Assembly (NCBI RefSeq): GCF_003355455.1
Contig: NZ_CP031357.1
Coordinates: forward strand, 2,148,501 to 2,212,500
Reading direction: 5' to 3'
DNA: 64,000 nucleotides
DNA from: Erythrobacter aureus
GTDB lineage: Bacteria; Pseudomonadota; Alphaproteobacteria; Sphingomonadales; Sphingomonadaceae
A model generated the notes under the pieces. It did not search any database. It was not told the origin of the DNA and saw nothing but the letters and a program-made list of their open reading frames with translations. Of the stretch, positions 44,339 to 51,755 are shown piece by piece. Every line of letters starts with the position of its first letter. Position 1 is the stretch's first letter. Position numbers and translations under genes: made by a program.

Positions 44339-44614
44339 TCAGGCAGGGCGCTGGAATGCGATCGAGAGCGTGAACGGCCCCTCGGGTTCGAGATGATGCG
44401 GGCGTTGCGGCGGTATTCGAGCGATATCGCCGGCGGAAAGTCGTTCGCGCCCCCCTGCCTCATCGTCCCATACGAGCATGACCGCCCCGGCGATCATTTC
44501 CAGTCGCCCCCATGTTCCCGGCTTCAGGCGATGTTCCGCAAGCAATCCTGCGGGTAGGCTGGTTTCATCGAACGGGCCGATCTGGCGATAGGTTTTCAGC
44601 CGCGCCTCGCTCAT
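44339..44614 (-). CDS. DUF1971 (YeaR/TehB-like) cupin protein
   Basis: From ATG 44614, which overlaps the upstream stop as ATGA, the protein has 91 residues. The order TSLPAGLLAEHRLKPGTWGR, then GAVMLVWDD, then IPPQRPHHLEPEGPF matches the DUF1971 small cupin found in E. coli YeaR, a nitrate- and NO-induced protein, and in the TehB N terminus. Here it ends an operon with a truncated haemoglobin opposite an NsrR-like regulator, which agrees with a nitric-oxide role. The reaction is unknown. Confidence 0.85.
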   Translation of the reverse strand: MSEARLKTYRQIGPFDETSLPAGLLAEHRLKPGTWGRLEMIAGAVMLVWDDEAGGRERLSAGDIARIPPQRPHHLEPEGPFTLSIAFQRPA

Positions 44615-45060
44615 GCCGCGAAAGGACCGAGTATCGCGATACCGATTGCGAAAAAGGCGATCACCGCCGGCACGATCAGGATCTGCGCATAAACCGCGCG
44701 CGGCTCCATCGGGCCGGTCCATGTCATCAGCGCCCGCCCGCGCTCCAGCGGCGACGGCACTTCCGGCCCAGCCTGCCGGGCACCGATACGCGCGACGCCG
44801 AAATAGACGAGCGTATAGAGCGCCGACACCACGATTGCGAACCGAGCGGCACCGCTGCCCCCGGTGGCAATGGCGATGAAGCCGAAGAAGATCGCATAGC
44901 ACGCAAACATCGACAGCCAGAGGCGGCGCGGAAGCTGGAAGCCGTGATTGGCGGGCGCCACAGGCGGCGCGGCGATCGGCGAGAGCGAGGATTCGAGCGC
45001 TTCGAGTTCCACGACGGCGTCGGGATGTTCGGCGGCGAGAAATGTGTGATCGTCATACAT
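44611..45060 (-). CDS. three-helix membrane protein in the NO-response operon
   Basis: The 149-residue protein has an acidic cytosolic-type N terminus (about 1-45) and three transmembrane helices (about 47-67, 72-93 and 125-147). It has no cysteine-rich or histidine-rich metal site and no family I recognise. It overlaps the haemoglobin gene by 8 nt and the cupin gene by 4 nt, so it is made together with both. This makes it a candidate new membrane component of the nitric-oxide response. Confidence 0.75.
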   Translation of the reverse strand: MYDDHTFLAAEHPDAVVELEALESSLSPIAAPPVAPANHGFQLPRRLWLSMFACYAIFFGFIAIATGGSGAARFAIVVSALYTLVYFGVARIGARQAGPEVPSPLERGRALMTWTGPMEPRAVYAQILIVPAVIAFFAIGIAILGPFAA

Positions 45061-45532
45061 GGGGAAGGTCCTTTCCTGCTCGCGAGCCGACCAGGCCGTC
45101 GCGGCGAACGGCGATCCCGGTTAGCAGGCTATCGGCAATGGAGCGCGCGCGACCGGCGACGAGCCGGGTTCCATCCGGCTCTTCCTCCAGCGCGCGCAGG
45201 GTGGCGTAGAGCAGCTCGAGCCAGCGGGCGAAATGATGCTCTTCGAGGCCCGGTATCGCCATGTGCTTACGCATGGGATTGCCCGAGAATTCGCCGCTGT
45301 TGAACAGAATAGAGCGCCAGAACGCTTTCATTCTCGCAAGATGAGTAGGCCAGTCGTCGATCCGTTCGGCGAAGATCGGGCCGAGCAGATCGTCCTCGCG
45401 GATCGCGGCATAGAAGTGCTCGACCATGTTCGAGACGAAAGCCTCGTCCACGCCGAGCGCTTCGGCCTCGGCGCGCTTTGCGGCTCGCGCGGCCCGCACT
45501 TCCTCGCGGGTACGTTCCTGGACTTCCGACAT
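45053..45532 (-). CDS. group III truncated haemoglobin
   Basis: The 159-residue protein has the group III globin pattern: HFYAAIREDDLLGPIFAERI, then WPTHLARMKAFWRSILFNSG, then NPMRKHMAIPGLEEHHFARW. His90 in RKHM is the expected proximal haem ligand, and the W/F residues around 61-72 line the distal pocket. An N-terminal Arg/Glu/Ala helix (about 1-26) precedes the fold. Such globins are often linked to nitric oxide or microaerobic metabolism. It is the first gene of a three-gene operon divergent from the regulator. Confidence 0.92.
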   Translation of the reverse strand: MSEVQERTREEVRAARAAKRAEAEALGVDEAFVSNMVEHFYAAIREDDLLGPIFAERIDDWPTHLARMKAFWRSILFNSGEFSGNPMRKHMAIPGLEEHHFARWLELLYATLRALEEEPDGTRLVAGRARSIADSLLTGIAVRRDGLVGSRAGKDLPHV

Positions 45533-45553
45533 CGAGGGCTCCGACTCTTTAAT

Positions 45554-45570
45554 AGGTATTTGATATGCCT
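45554..45570. promoter_or_regulatory. candidate NsrR operator between globin and regulator genes
   Basis: AGGTATTT-G-ATATGCCT is a 17-bp imperfect palindrome (6 of 8 arm positions pair). This resembles the NsrR pattern of two 8-nt arms around one base. It lies 21 nt upstream of the globin start and 45 nt upstream of the regulator start, where it could control both. A related half-site (AATATACCT) lies at 45602-45610. Confidence 0.5.
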
Positions 45571-45580
45571 TTTATCGCAC

Positions 45581-45616
45581 TTGCACACAAAAGCAACATC
45601 CAATATACCTTTTTTA
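45581..45616 (+). promoter_or_regulatory. promoter placing transcription start at the regulator ATG
   Basis: TTGCAC (45581-45586), a 17-nt spacer and TATACC (45604-45609) form a good sigma70-type promoter. The A of the regulator ATG (45616) is 7 nt after the -10 hexamer, the usual transcription start distance. With only a T-run between them and no ribosome site, a leaderless mRNA is predicted. Confidence 0.55.
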
Positions 45617-46050
45617 TGCAACTGAACCTCCGCACTGATTACGCCCTGCGCATGCTCATGGCGCTGGCCGCCACCGATCGAACCCTTTCGATCGACTGGA
45701 TCGCCCAACGCTATGCGATTTCGCGCAACCACCTCGCCAAGGTGGCGCAGGATCTGGCGGCGGCGGGCTTCGTCGATACGCAGCGCGGCCGTGGTGGCGG
45801 ACTCCGGCTTGCCCGGCCAGCCAACGCGATCAATGTCGGCGCCGTTGTACGCTCGCTCGAGCACTTCGACGGCTTCGTCGCCTGCATGGGCGGCAAGGCG
45901 GAATGCATGATCGATGGGGCCTGCGGGCTCAAACCCGCATTATCCGGTGCGCTCGAGGCATTCCTCGCCCATCTCGACGGCTTCACCCTGGCGGATATTG
46001 CCGCAGACCGGACTCGGTTGCTTGACCGGTTGACGCCGCAACCGGCCTGA
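45616..46050 (+). CDS. nsrR: Rrf2-family nitric-oxide-sensing repressor
   Basis: This is a 144-residue Rrf2 winged-helix regulator: MQLNLRTDYALRMLMALAAT opens it, ISRNHLAKVAQDLAAAGFV is the recognition region and RGRGGGLRLARPA the wing. Cys90, Cys97 and Cys103 match the three iron-sulfur ligands of NsrR (E. coli 91, 96 and 102), with a slightly longer first spacing. Nitrosylation of the cluster would relieve repression of the globin operon. The ATG has no ribosome site and sits at the predicted transcription start. Confidence 0.88.
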   Translation: MQLNLRTDYALRMLMALAATDRTLSIDWIAQRYAISRNHLAKVAQDLAAAGFVDTQRGRGGGLRLARPANAINVGAVVRSLEHFDGFVACMGGKAECMIDGACGLKPALSGALEAFLAHLDGFTLADIAADRTRLLDRLTPQPA

Positions 46051-46056
46051 CCGCGC

Positions 46057-46920
46057 TCAGCAGATTTCGGCCGTGTTCTCCGGCGGCCGTCCGGGCGGTG
46101 TGCGTGCGGGATGCATGTGGAAGGGATCGCTCTTCAGCGCATGCCGCTCGCCGTAAGCCTCGGCCAGCACCGCGAAAAGCTGCGGATCGTAGGCCGAAAG
46201 ATCGGTGTGACCCAGGATCTGCCGCCCGTCGAAGGCTTGCAGACGGTTGGAATTGAACCAGAACTGCGTCCCTTCGGCCCAGTATTCCTGTATCGTGGTG
46301 GTCGTATATTCCTCGAACCACAGCCCGTTCGCCAGCGCATTGGCATAGGCCGCCTCGACTTTGCGATAGAGCGCAGGGTCCGCACCCTCGATCGCGAACA
46401 GCACATTATGGGCGAATTCGTGAACGAAGATCGTTTCGCCGAAATAGCGGCTGATCGGCAGGCCGAGCACGTCCTCTTCCGATCCGACCATCCGCTCGCC
46501 TCCGATTCCGCGCGCGCGATTGTCCCAATATTCGCGGGTGCTCTTCGACCCGATGCGCACCTCGTAATGCTTGATCTCGCAGCGCGTGAGGCGCGGATCG
46601 TCTCTCGCGGGCTTGGTCCAGTGGGCGTTCTCGGGAAGGTCGAGCAGCGCCTCGTCACGCGCGATCAGGGCGACCCGGTAGTCGTTGGCGGCCAGCCAGG
46701 CGGCCAGATCGGGCCGGTGCGCGAGCATCCCGCGCATCATGTCGCGCGCGGCGAACAGCGCCTCGTCGGGCACGCGCGAGGACGAGAGGATCGGAATGCC
46801 CATCGCGTCGACATGCTTCTGATAGAAGGGCGCCGCCCCTAGCACTGCAGGAGGCGTACCGGCGGTGGTCGCGCAAGAGGCGAGCAATGCCGCGCAGGCT
46901 GTGATCGACAGAAACCGCAT
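46057..46920 (-). CDS. putative lipoprotein with zincin-type HEFAH motif
   Basis: The 287-residue protein has a short lipoprotein signal (LLASC, Cys16). The mature part contains FVHEFAHNVLFAI (HExxH at about residues 165-169), followed about 55 residues later by YWAEGTQFWFN, a Glu in the spacing expected of a third zinc ligand in gluzincins. I do not recognise a named family, so the peptidase call rests on this motif pair. It converges with nsrR (6 nt between stops) and follows the M20 peptidase gene by 8 nt. Confidence 0.65.
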   Translation of the reverse strand: MRFLSITACAALLASCATTAGTPPAVLGAAPFYQKHVDAMGIPILSSSRVPDEALFAARDMMRGMLAHRPDLAAWLAANDYRVALIARDEALLDLPENAHWTKPARDDPRLTRCEIKHYEVRIGSKSTREYWDNRARGIGGERMVGSEEDVLGLPISRYFGETIFVHEFAHNVLFAIEGADPALYRKVEAAYANALANGLWFEEYTTTTIQEYWAEGTQFWFNSNRLQAFDGRQILGHTDLSAYDPQLFAVLAEAYGERHALKSDPFHMHPARTPPGRPPENTAEIC

Positions 46921-46928
46921 CGAGAAAG

Positions 46929-48236
46929 CTATTTGTCCGAGGCCTCTTTCGCCAGGCGGCTCATGAGGATCGCCGTGCGCTGCGCCTGCCGCACTATCGA
47001 GCGCAAATCGATCGCCTCGCCCTCGGCATGGCTGCCACTGCCCGCAGGCCCCATTCCGGCGAGCCCGTGCGTGTAGGGCGCGACGAAGCTGATATCGGCC
47101 GCCCCGCGGCGCGAGGGCGGATAGGGGGCCATCGGCTCGCGGCCGAGATCGGCGTTGATGACGTTGAGCTTGTCCAGCAGTGCGCGGTTGCCATCGGTCG
47201 GCGCCATCGGCGGATAGCGGAATTCGATCGTTATCTCGGCTTCGGTGCCGGGCAGGTGATCGGCGACGATGGCGCGCATCGTTTCGGCCGTGCGCTCGTT
47301 CTGCTCCTGCGTCAGCGCGCGCAGATCGCCGCGCGCCACGGCGCTGGACGGGATGATGTTGGTCTTCCCGCTGGTGGTAGCGGAAAGACCGTCCTCGCCC
47401 AATTCAGCGGGGGTTCCGCCCGCGACAAGTCCGACATTGTAGGTCAGGTTTTCTTCCGGCAGTTCGCGGCGGAAAGTGTCGAGGATGCGCGCCATCTCGT
47501 AGATCGCGCCATAGCCCGCATGCTCGGAGAAAATGCCCGAACTGTGCCCGCTCTTCGCATTTGTCGTCAGCGTCCAGCTCCCCGAGGATCGCCGCGCGAT
47601 CACGCCCGCATCCTTGCCGTCGAGCACCGACAACCCCTCGAAGCCCAGCGCGACATCGGCCCATTCGCCTGCTTCGACAAGGTCGCGGCGCGCAGCCTCC
47701 AGGGGTTCGCCCGCATCCTCCTCGTCGCCCGTCAGCGCGACGACGATGTTGGCGCCATCGAGGGTGCCCGCCGCCTTCATCGCCCGCAGGGCGGAAAGGA
47801 TCACGACGATCCCGCCCTTGTCGTCGACCACGCCCGGCCCGACCGCCCTGTCGCCCTCGCAGAGGAAGCCGGTAAAGGGCGATTCCGGTTCGAACACCGT
47901 GTCGAGATGCCCGATCAGCAGCATCTTGGTGGTGCCGGGCGCGCCCTCGTGCCGCGCGAAGAGATGCCCTGCCCGGCCCGCCGCAGACTGGTCGATCCAC
48001 TCGACCGCGAATCCGAGGGCCTCGAACTCGGGCACCAGCACATCGGCCACTGCCTTCACGCCCGCATGGTTATGCGTGCCCGAATTGATGAGCGTGATTT
48101 CTTCGAGCAGCGCGACATCGCTCTCGAACCCGCTCTCGACGGTTTCGACGATGGCCTGCTCGGGCGCGGTGAGCTGGGCGGCAGCGGGGGAAGCCAAGGA
48201 GGCTGCGATTGCCAGCATGGGGAGAATGAAACGCAT
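46929..48236 (-). CDS. secreted M20-family metallopeptidase
   Basis: From ATG 48236 the protein has 435 residues with a signal peptide (about 1-20, ending SPAAAQ). The di-zinc site is read from LLIGHLDTVFEP (His, then Asp), GVVDDKGG (bridging Asp), TGDEEDAGE (Glu pair) and the final GSGSHAEGEAID (His). A dimerisation domain is inserted at about residues 235-345. This is the carboxypeptidase G2/ArgE type; the substrate is unknown. It lies directly before parD on the opposite strand. Confidence 0.92.
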   Translation of the reverse strand: MRFILPMLAIAASLASPAAAQLTAPEQAIVETVESGFESDVALLEEITLINSGTHNHAGVKAVADVLVPEFEALGFAVEWIDQSAAGRAGHLFARHEGAPGTTKMLLIGHLDTVFEPESPFTGFLCEGDRAVGPGVVDDKGGIVVILSALRAMKAAGTLDGANIVVALTGDEEDAGEPLEAARRDLVEAGEWADVALGFEGLSVLDGKDAGVIARRSSGSWTLTTNAKSGHSSGIFSEHAGYGAIYEMARILDTFRRELPEENLTYNVGLVAGGTPAELGEDGLSATTSGKTNIIPSSAVARGDLRALTQEQNERTAETMRAIVADHLPGTEAEITIEFRYPPMAPTDGNRALLDKLNVINADLGREPMAPYPPSRRGAADISFVAPYTHGLAGMGPAGSGSHAEGEAIDLRSIVRQAQRTAILMSRLAKEASDK

Positions 48237-48285
48237 CGCGTGAATTGACGGTTTCGGTCCTCGCAAGTCAATGCGTTTGCCGCAA

Positions 48286-48302
48286 ATACCAAATTTTGGT
48301 AT
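48286..48302 (+). promoter_or_regulatory. perfect palindrome, putative parDE operator
   Basis: ATACCAAA-T-TTTGGTAT is a perfect 17-bp dyad with 8-bp arms. It ends 9 nt before the antitoxin ATG, where ParD-type repressors bind to control their own operon. Confidence 0.7.
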
Positions 48303-48311
48303 CGTTGGCGA

Positions 48312-48563
48312 ATGGCCGCCAAGAATACCTCTATCGCCTTGGGTAAACCCTATACCGATTTCGCTCGCAAAAAGGTCGAAAGCGGCGAGTTCGCCACCAC
48401 CAGCGAAGTGGTGCGCGAAGCGATGCGGCAGTACATCGCGCAGGATACCAAACGCGAAGCGCTGGACCGCGCGCTGAAAGAAGGGCTCGACAGCGGGCCT
48501 GCCCGGCCATTCGATTTCGACGGCTTCCTCCGCGATATGCGGGCGAACTACAAAGCCGAATGA
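48312..48563 (+). CDS. parD: type II antitoxin, ParD family
   Basis: This 83-residue protein has an N-terminal ribbon-helix-helix DNA-binding domain (NTSIALGKPYTDFARKKVES, then TTSEVVREAMRQYI) and an acidic, flexible C-terminal tail (FDFDGFLRDMRANYKAE) that would wrap the toxin. It matches the alphaproteobacterial ParD/CC2985 type. It overlaps parE by 4 nt, and a perfect palindrome lies just upstream. The ribosome site is weak. Confidence 0.92.
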   Translation: MAAKNTSIALGKPYTDFARKKVESGEFATTSEVVREAMRQYIAQDTKREALDRALKEGLDSGPARPFDFDGFLRDMRANYKAE

Positions 48564-48850
48564 TGCAATTCCGCCTGCGCGACGCGGCGAGGCGCGACCT
48601 TGCGGAAATCTGGCTAACCACCGCCGAACGCTGGGGCATCGATCAGGCCGACGACTATGTTCGGGCTCTTGAGGATTGCCTCCTACGCATCTGCGATTTC
48701 CCAGCGAGCTATCCGAACTACGAGGGTTGCCACGGAACCTTTCGCAAGGCCCTGAGCGGAGAGCACCTGATCTTCTATCGGGTTGGCCAGCAGGTGATCG
48801 ACGTCGCCCGCATCCTGCACAACCGCATGGATGTAGAGGATATCCTCTAG
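48560..48850 (+). CDS. parE: type II toxin, ParE/RelE superfamily
   Basis: This 96-residue basic toxin has the ParE pattern: FRLRDAARRDLAEIWLTTAE at the start, DFPASYPNYEG in the middle, and the last strands HLIFYRVGQQVIDVARILHNRMD. ParE toxins inhibit DNA gyrase. The ATG overlaps the antitoxin stop (ATGA). The pair converges with sdhA and occupies the place where sdhB would be expected. Confidence 0.92.
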   Translation: MMQFRLRDAARRDLAEIWLTTAERWGIDQADDYVRALEDCLLRICDFPASYPNYEGCHGTFRKALSGEHLIFYRVGQQVIDVARILHNRMDVEDIL

Positions 48851-48929
48851 CGCACAATCCACGCCGGGGGCCGATGAGCGCTGCCATGCAGGCCGCTTGT
48901 CCGGATGCGGTGACGCTCTCCCCCCGCGA

Positions 48930-50774
48930 CTAGTAAACCCGCTTCTTCGGCTCGATATACTTCACATCGTCGGTCAGCGTGTATTCGTGGACCGGGCGGT
49001 AGTCGATCTTCACGCCGCCGCCGTTTCCGCCCCAGCCTTCGAACCAGGCGATGGTATGCTTCATCCATTCGCCATCGTTGCGGTCGGGGAAGTCCTCATG
49101 CGCGTGGGCGCCGCGGCTTTCCTTGCGGTTTTCGGCCGATGCCATGGTGACATTGGCCTGCGCCATGAGGTTGTCGAGCTCGAGCGTTTCGATAAGGTCG
49201 CTGTTCCAGATCAGCGAGCGGTCGTGGACCTTCACGTCCTCCATGCGCTTGTTGATCTGCTTCAGGTTTTCCACGCCCTCGGCCATCAGCTTGCTGTCGC
49301 GGAACACGGCTGCGTGGCGGGTCATGGTCTTCTGCATGTCCGCGCGCAGCGCCGCGGTCGGCGTGCCGCCATCGGCATGGCGGAAGTGGTCGAGACGCGT
49401 GAGCGACATTTCGGCGCTGTCCTTGGGTAGCTCGTCATGCGACGTGCCCGGCTTGATCAGCTCCTTGAGGCGATGGCCGGTCGCGCGGCCGAACACCACG
49501 AGGTCGATCAGCGAGTTCGAGCCGAGGCGGTTGGCACCATGGACCGAAACGCAGGCCGCTTCGCCCACCGCGAACAGGCCGGGGACGATCTTTTCCGGAT
49601 CGTTCGCATCGCCCGCCATCACTTCGCCGTGATAGTTACAGGGGATGCCGCCCATGTTGTAGTGGACGGTCGGGGTGACCGGAAGCGGTTCGCGGGTCAG
49701 GTCGACACCGGCGAAGATCTTGCCGCTTTCGGTGATGCCCGGCAGGCGCTGCGCGAGCACGTTCGGGTCGATATGGTCGAGATGGAGGTAGATGTGGTCC
49801 TTTTCCGGGCCCACACCGCGGCCTTCGCGCATCTCGAGCGCCATCGAACGGCTGACGACATCGCGCGAGGCGAGGTCCTTCGCGCTCGGCGCATAGCGCT
49901 CCATGAACCGCTCGCCTTCGGAGTTGGTGAGATAGCCGCCCTCGCCGCGCGCGCCTTCGGTGATAAGCACGCCCGCGCCGTAAATGCCGGTCGGGTGGAA
50001 CTGGACGAATTCCATATCCTGCATCGGAAGACCCGCACGCAGCACCATGCCGCCGCCGTCACCTGTGCAGGTGTGTGCCGATGTCGCGGTGAAGTAGCAG
50101 CGGCCATAGCCGCCGGTCGCCAGAACGACCGCCTTCGACCGGAAGCGGTGGATCGTGCCATCGTCGAGGCACATGGCGATCACGCCGACGCATTCCTTCT
50201 CGCCATTGGCCCCGTCCTTCATGATGAGGTCGAGCGCGAAATATTCGATGAAGAAGTCCGCGTCGTATTTCAGGCTCTGCTGGTAGAGCGCGTGGAGCAT
50301 GGCATGGCCGGTGCGGTCGGCGGCGGCGCAGGTGCGCTGCACCGGCGGGCCTTCGCCCATGTTCTGCATGTGGCCGCCAAAGGGGCGCTGGTAGATCGTG
50401 CCGTCGTCGTTGCGGCTGAAGGGCACGCCCGCATGCTCCAGCTCGTAAACCGCCTGCGGGGCTTCGCGGACCATATATTCGATCGCGTCCTGATCGCCGA
50501 GCCAGTCGGAGCCCTTGACGGTATCGTACATGTGCCACGTCCAGTGATCGGGCGTGTTGTTGCCGAGGCTGGCGGCAATGCCGCCCTGCGCCGCGACGGT
50601 GTGCGAACGGGTCGGGAAGACCTTGGTGATATTGGCGGTCTTGAGGCCGCTTTCGGCGGCGCCCATCGTGGCGCGCAGGCCCGATCCGCCCGCGCCGACG
50701 ACGACCACGTCATAGGTATGGTCGGTGATCGGATATTCGCGGCCGTTGATGCTGAAAGTATCGGTACGGGCCAT
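48930..50774 (-). CDS. sdhA: succinate dehydrogenase flavoprotein subunit
   Basis: The 614-residue catalytic subunit of complex II oxidises succinate to fumarate. VVVVGAGGSGLRATMGAAES is the FAD loop. The FAD-linking histidine is His58 in RSHTVAAQGGIAASLG. FHPTGIYGAGVLITEGARGEGG and the C-terminal RKESRGAHAHEDFPDRND are active-site motifs. The sdhD stop overlaps its start by one base. No sdhB follows. Confidence 0.97.
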   Translation of the reverse strand: MARTDTFSINGREYPITDHTYDVVVVGAGGSGLRATMGAAESGLKTANITKVFPTRSHTVAAQGGIAASLGNNTPDHWTWHMYDTVKGSDWLGDQDAIEYMVREAPQAVYELEHAGVPFSRNDDGTIYQRPFGGHMQNMGEGPPVQRTCAAADRTGHAMLHALYQQSLKYDADFFIEYFALDLIMKDGANGEKECVGVIAMCLDDGTIHRFRSKAVVLATGGYGRCYFTATSAHTCTGDGGGMVLRAGLPMQDMEFVQFHPTGIYGAGVLITEGARGEGGYLTNSEGERFMERYAPSAKDLASRDVVSRSMALEMREGRGVGPEKDHIYLHLDHIDPNVLAQRLPGITESGKIFAGVDLTREPLPVTPTVHYNMGGIPCNYHGEVMAGDANDPEKIVPGLFAVGEAACVSVHGANRLGSNSLIDLVVFGRATGHRLKELIKPGTSHDELPKDSAEMSLTRLDHFRHADGGTPTAALRADMQKTMTRHAAVFRDSKLMAEGVENLKQINKRMEDVKVHDRSLIWNSDLIETLELDNLMAQANVTMASAENRKESRGAHAHEDFPDRNDGEWMKHTIAWFEGWGGNGGGVKIDYRPVHEYTLTDDVKYIEPKKRVY

Positions 50775-51160
50775 CAGGCGGCTCCTCCGAGGGCGATGCG
50801 GGCGATCGAAACGAGGCCGAAGGCGCCGCCGCCGATGGTTGCAAGGTTGAGAAGGGCGAGAGTGCCGAACTTGGTGCCGGCGTCATGGACATAATCTTCG
50901 ATCAGCACCTGCAGGCCGAGGCGCGCGTGCCAGAAGACCGAAATCACCAGCAGCGCCAGCGCGGTCGCGACCAGCGTCTGCGATGCCCAGCCGGTGACGG
51001 CGGCGTAGGAATAGTCCGGCAGCAGCGCGAGGCTCACCGCGAGAAAGAGCATCAGCACCAGATTGCCGATGGCGGTGAAGCGCTGCACCAGCCAGTGATG
51101 CGCGCCCTCATGCGCCGAGCCGAGCCCGCGCACGCGTCCGATGGAGGTTCCGTTACCCAT
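50774..51160 (-). CDS. sdhD: succinate dehydrogenase membrane anchor subunit
   Basis: The 128-residue protein has three transmembrane helices (about 30-50, 58-80 and 100-122). WLVQRFTAIGNLVLMLF and FWHARLGLQVLIEDYVHD (candidate haem b ligand in the FWHARLG helix) match SdhD. It overlaps sdhA by one base and follows sdhC by 9 nt. Confidence 0.92.
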   Translation of the reverse strand: MGNGTSIGRVRGLGSAHEGAHHWLVQRFTAIGNLVLMLFLAVSLALLPDYSYAAVTGWASQTLVATALALLVISVFWHARLGLQVLIEDYVHDAGTKFGTLALLNLATIGGGAFGLVSIARIALGGAA

Positions 51161-51169
51161 GGGTGATGC

Positions 51170-51550
51170 TCACTTGAGAAGGACGAGGGCCCAGAAGCCC
51201 GCCGTAAGAAGAATGCCGATGACCGGTGCGAGGATCGACCAGGTCTTGTTGGTGTCGAGTTCGTAACCGGCGCCGATGTCGAGGACGAAGTGGCGAAGGC
51301 CGCTCATCATGTGGGTGAAGAAAGCCCACGACAGGCCAACCAGCACCACCATGCCCAGCGGCGATCCCATGACCGCTTCGAAAGTCGCATAGGCGTCCGG
51401 CCCCGCAGCCATCGCACCCAGCCACCACAGCAGCACGCCGAGGCCGACAAGGGCGAGCCCATCGCCGGTGATGCGGTGGAGGATCGAGACCGCCATATGC
51501 GGCCCCCATTTCCATATCTGAAGGTGCGGTGCGATCGGGCGGTTGGCCAT
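51170..51550 (-). CDS. sdhC: succinate dehydrogenase cytochrome b556 subunit
   Basis: This 126-residue protein has RPIAPHLQIWKW at the N terminus, then the quinone-site SILHRITGDGLALVG and the haem-ligand helix HMMSGLRHFVLDIG. Three transmembrane helices are visible. It is the first gene of sdhC-sdhD-sdhA; the 205-nt gap upstream (to 51755) holds its promoter and a palindromic repeat. Confidence 0.93.
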   Translation of the reverse strand: MANRPIAPHLQIWKWGPHMAVSILHRITGDGLALVGLGVLLWWLGAMAAGPDAYATFEAVMGSPLGMVVLVGLSWAFFTHMMSGLRHFVLDIGAGYELDTNKTWSILAPVIGILLTAGFWALVLLK

Positions 51551-51640
51551 GCGTTTCGTCCGGTTGGATAATTTGGAGGCCTTCCCTTAGCGAAGCTGGC
51601 GCATGGTGCAAGGCGTAGAGCCTCCTCTTTCCAACCTTCC

Positions 51641-51726
51641 CGTCATTCCCGCGAAGGCGGGAATCCAGATGCCCTTCCTGCCACTGGCAACGGTTGTAAT
51701 GGACCCCCGCCTGCGCGGGGGTGACG
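51641..51726. repeat. palindromic intergenic repeat of the CGTCATTCCCGCGAAGG type
   Basis: The left end CGTCATTCCCGCGAAGGCGG and following AATCCAG are mirrored by TGGACCCCCGCCTGCGCGGG and GTGACG at the right, giving an 86-nt imperfect palindrome with local hairpins at both ends. A short core of the same kind occurs at 37353-37372. This is a common bacterial intergenic repeat class. Confidence 0.8.
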
Positions 51727-51755
51727 TAGAGGGGTTGAGACGGTAACCGACGGCA

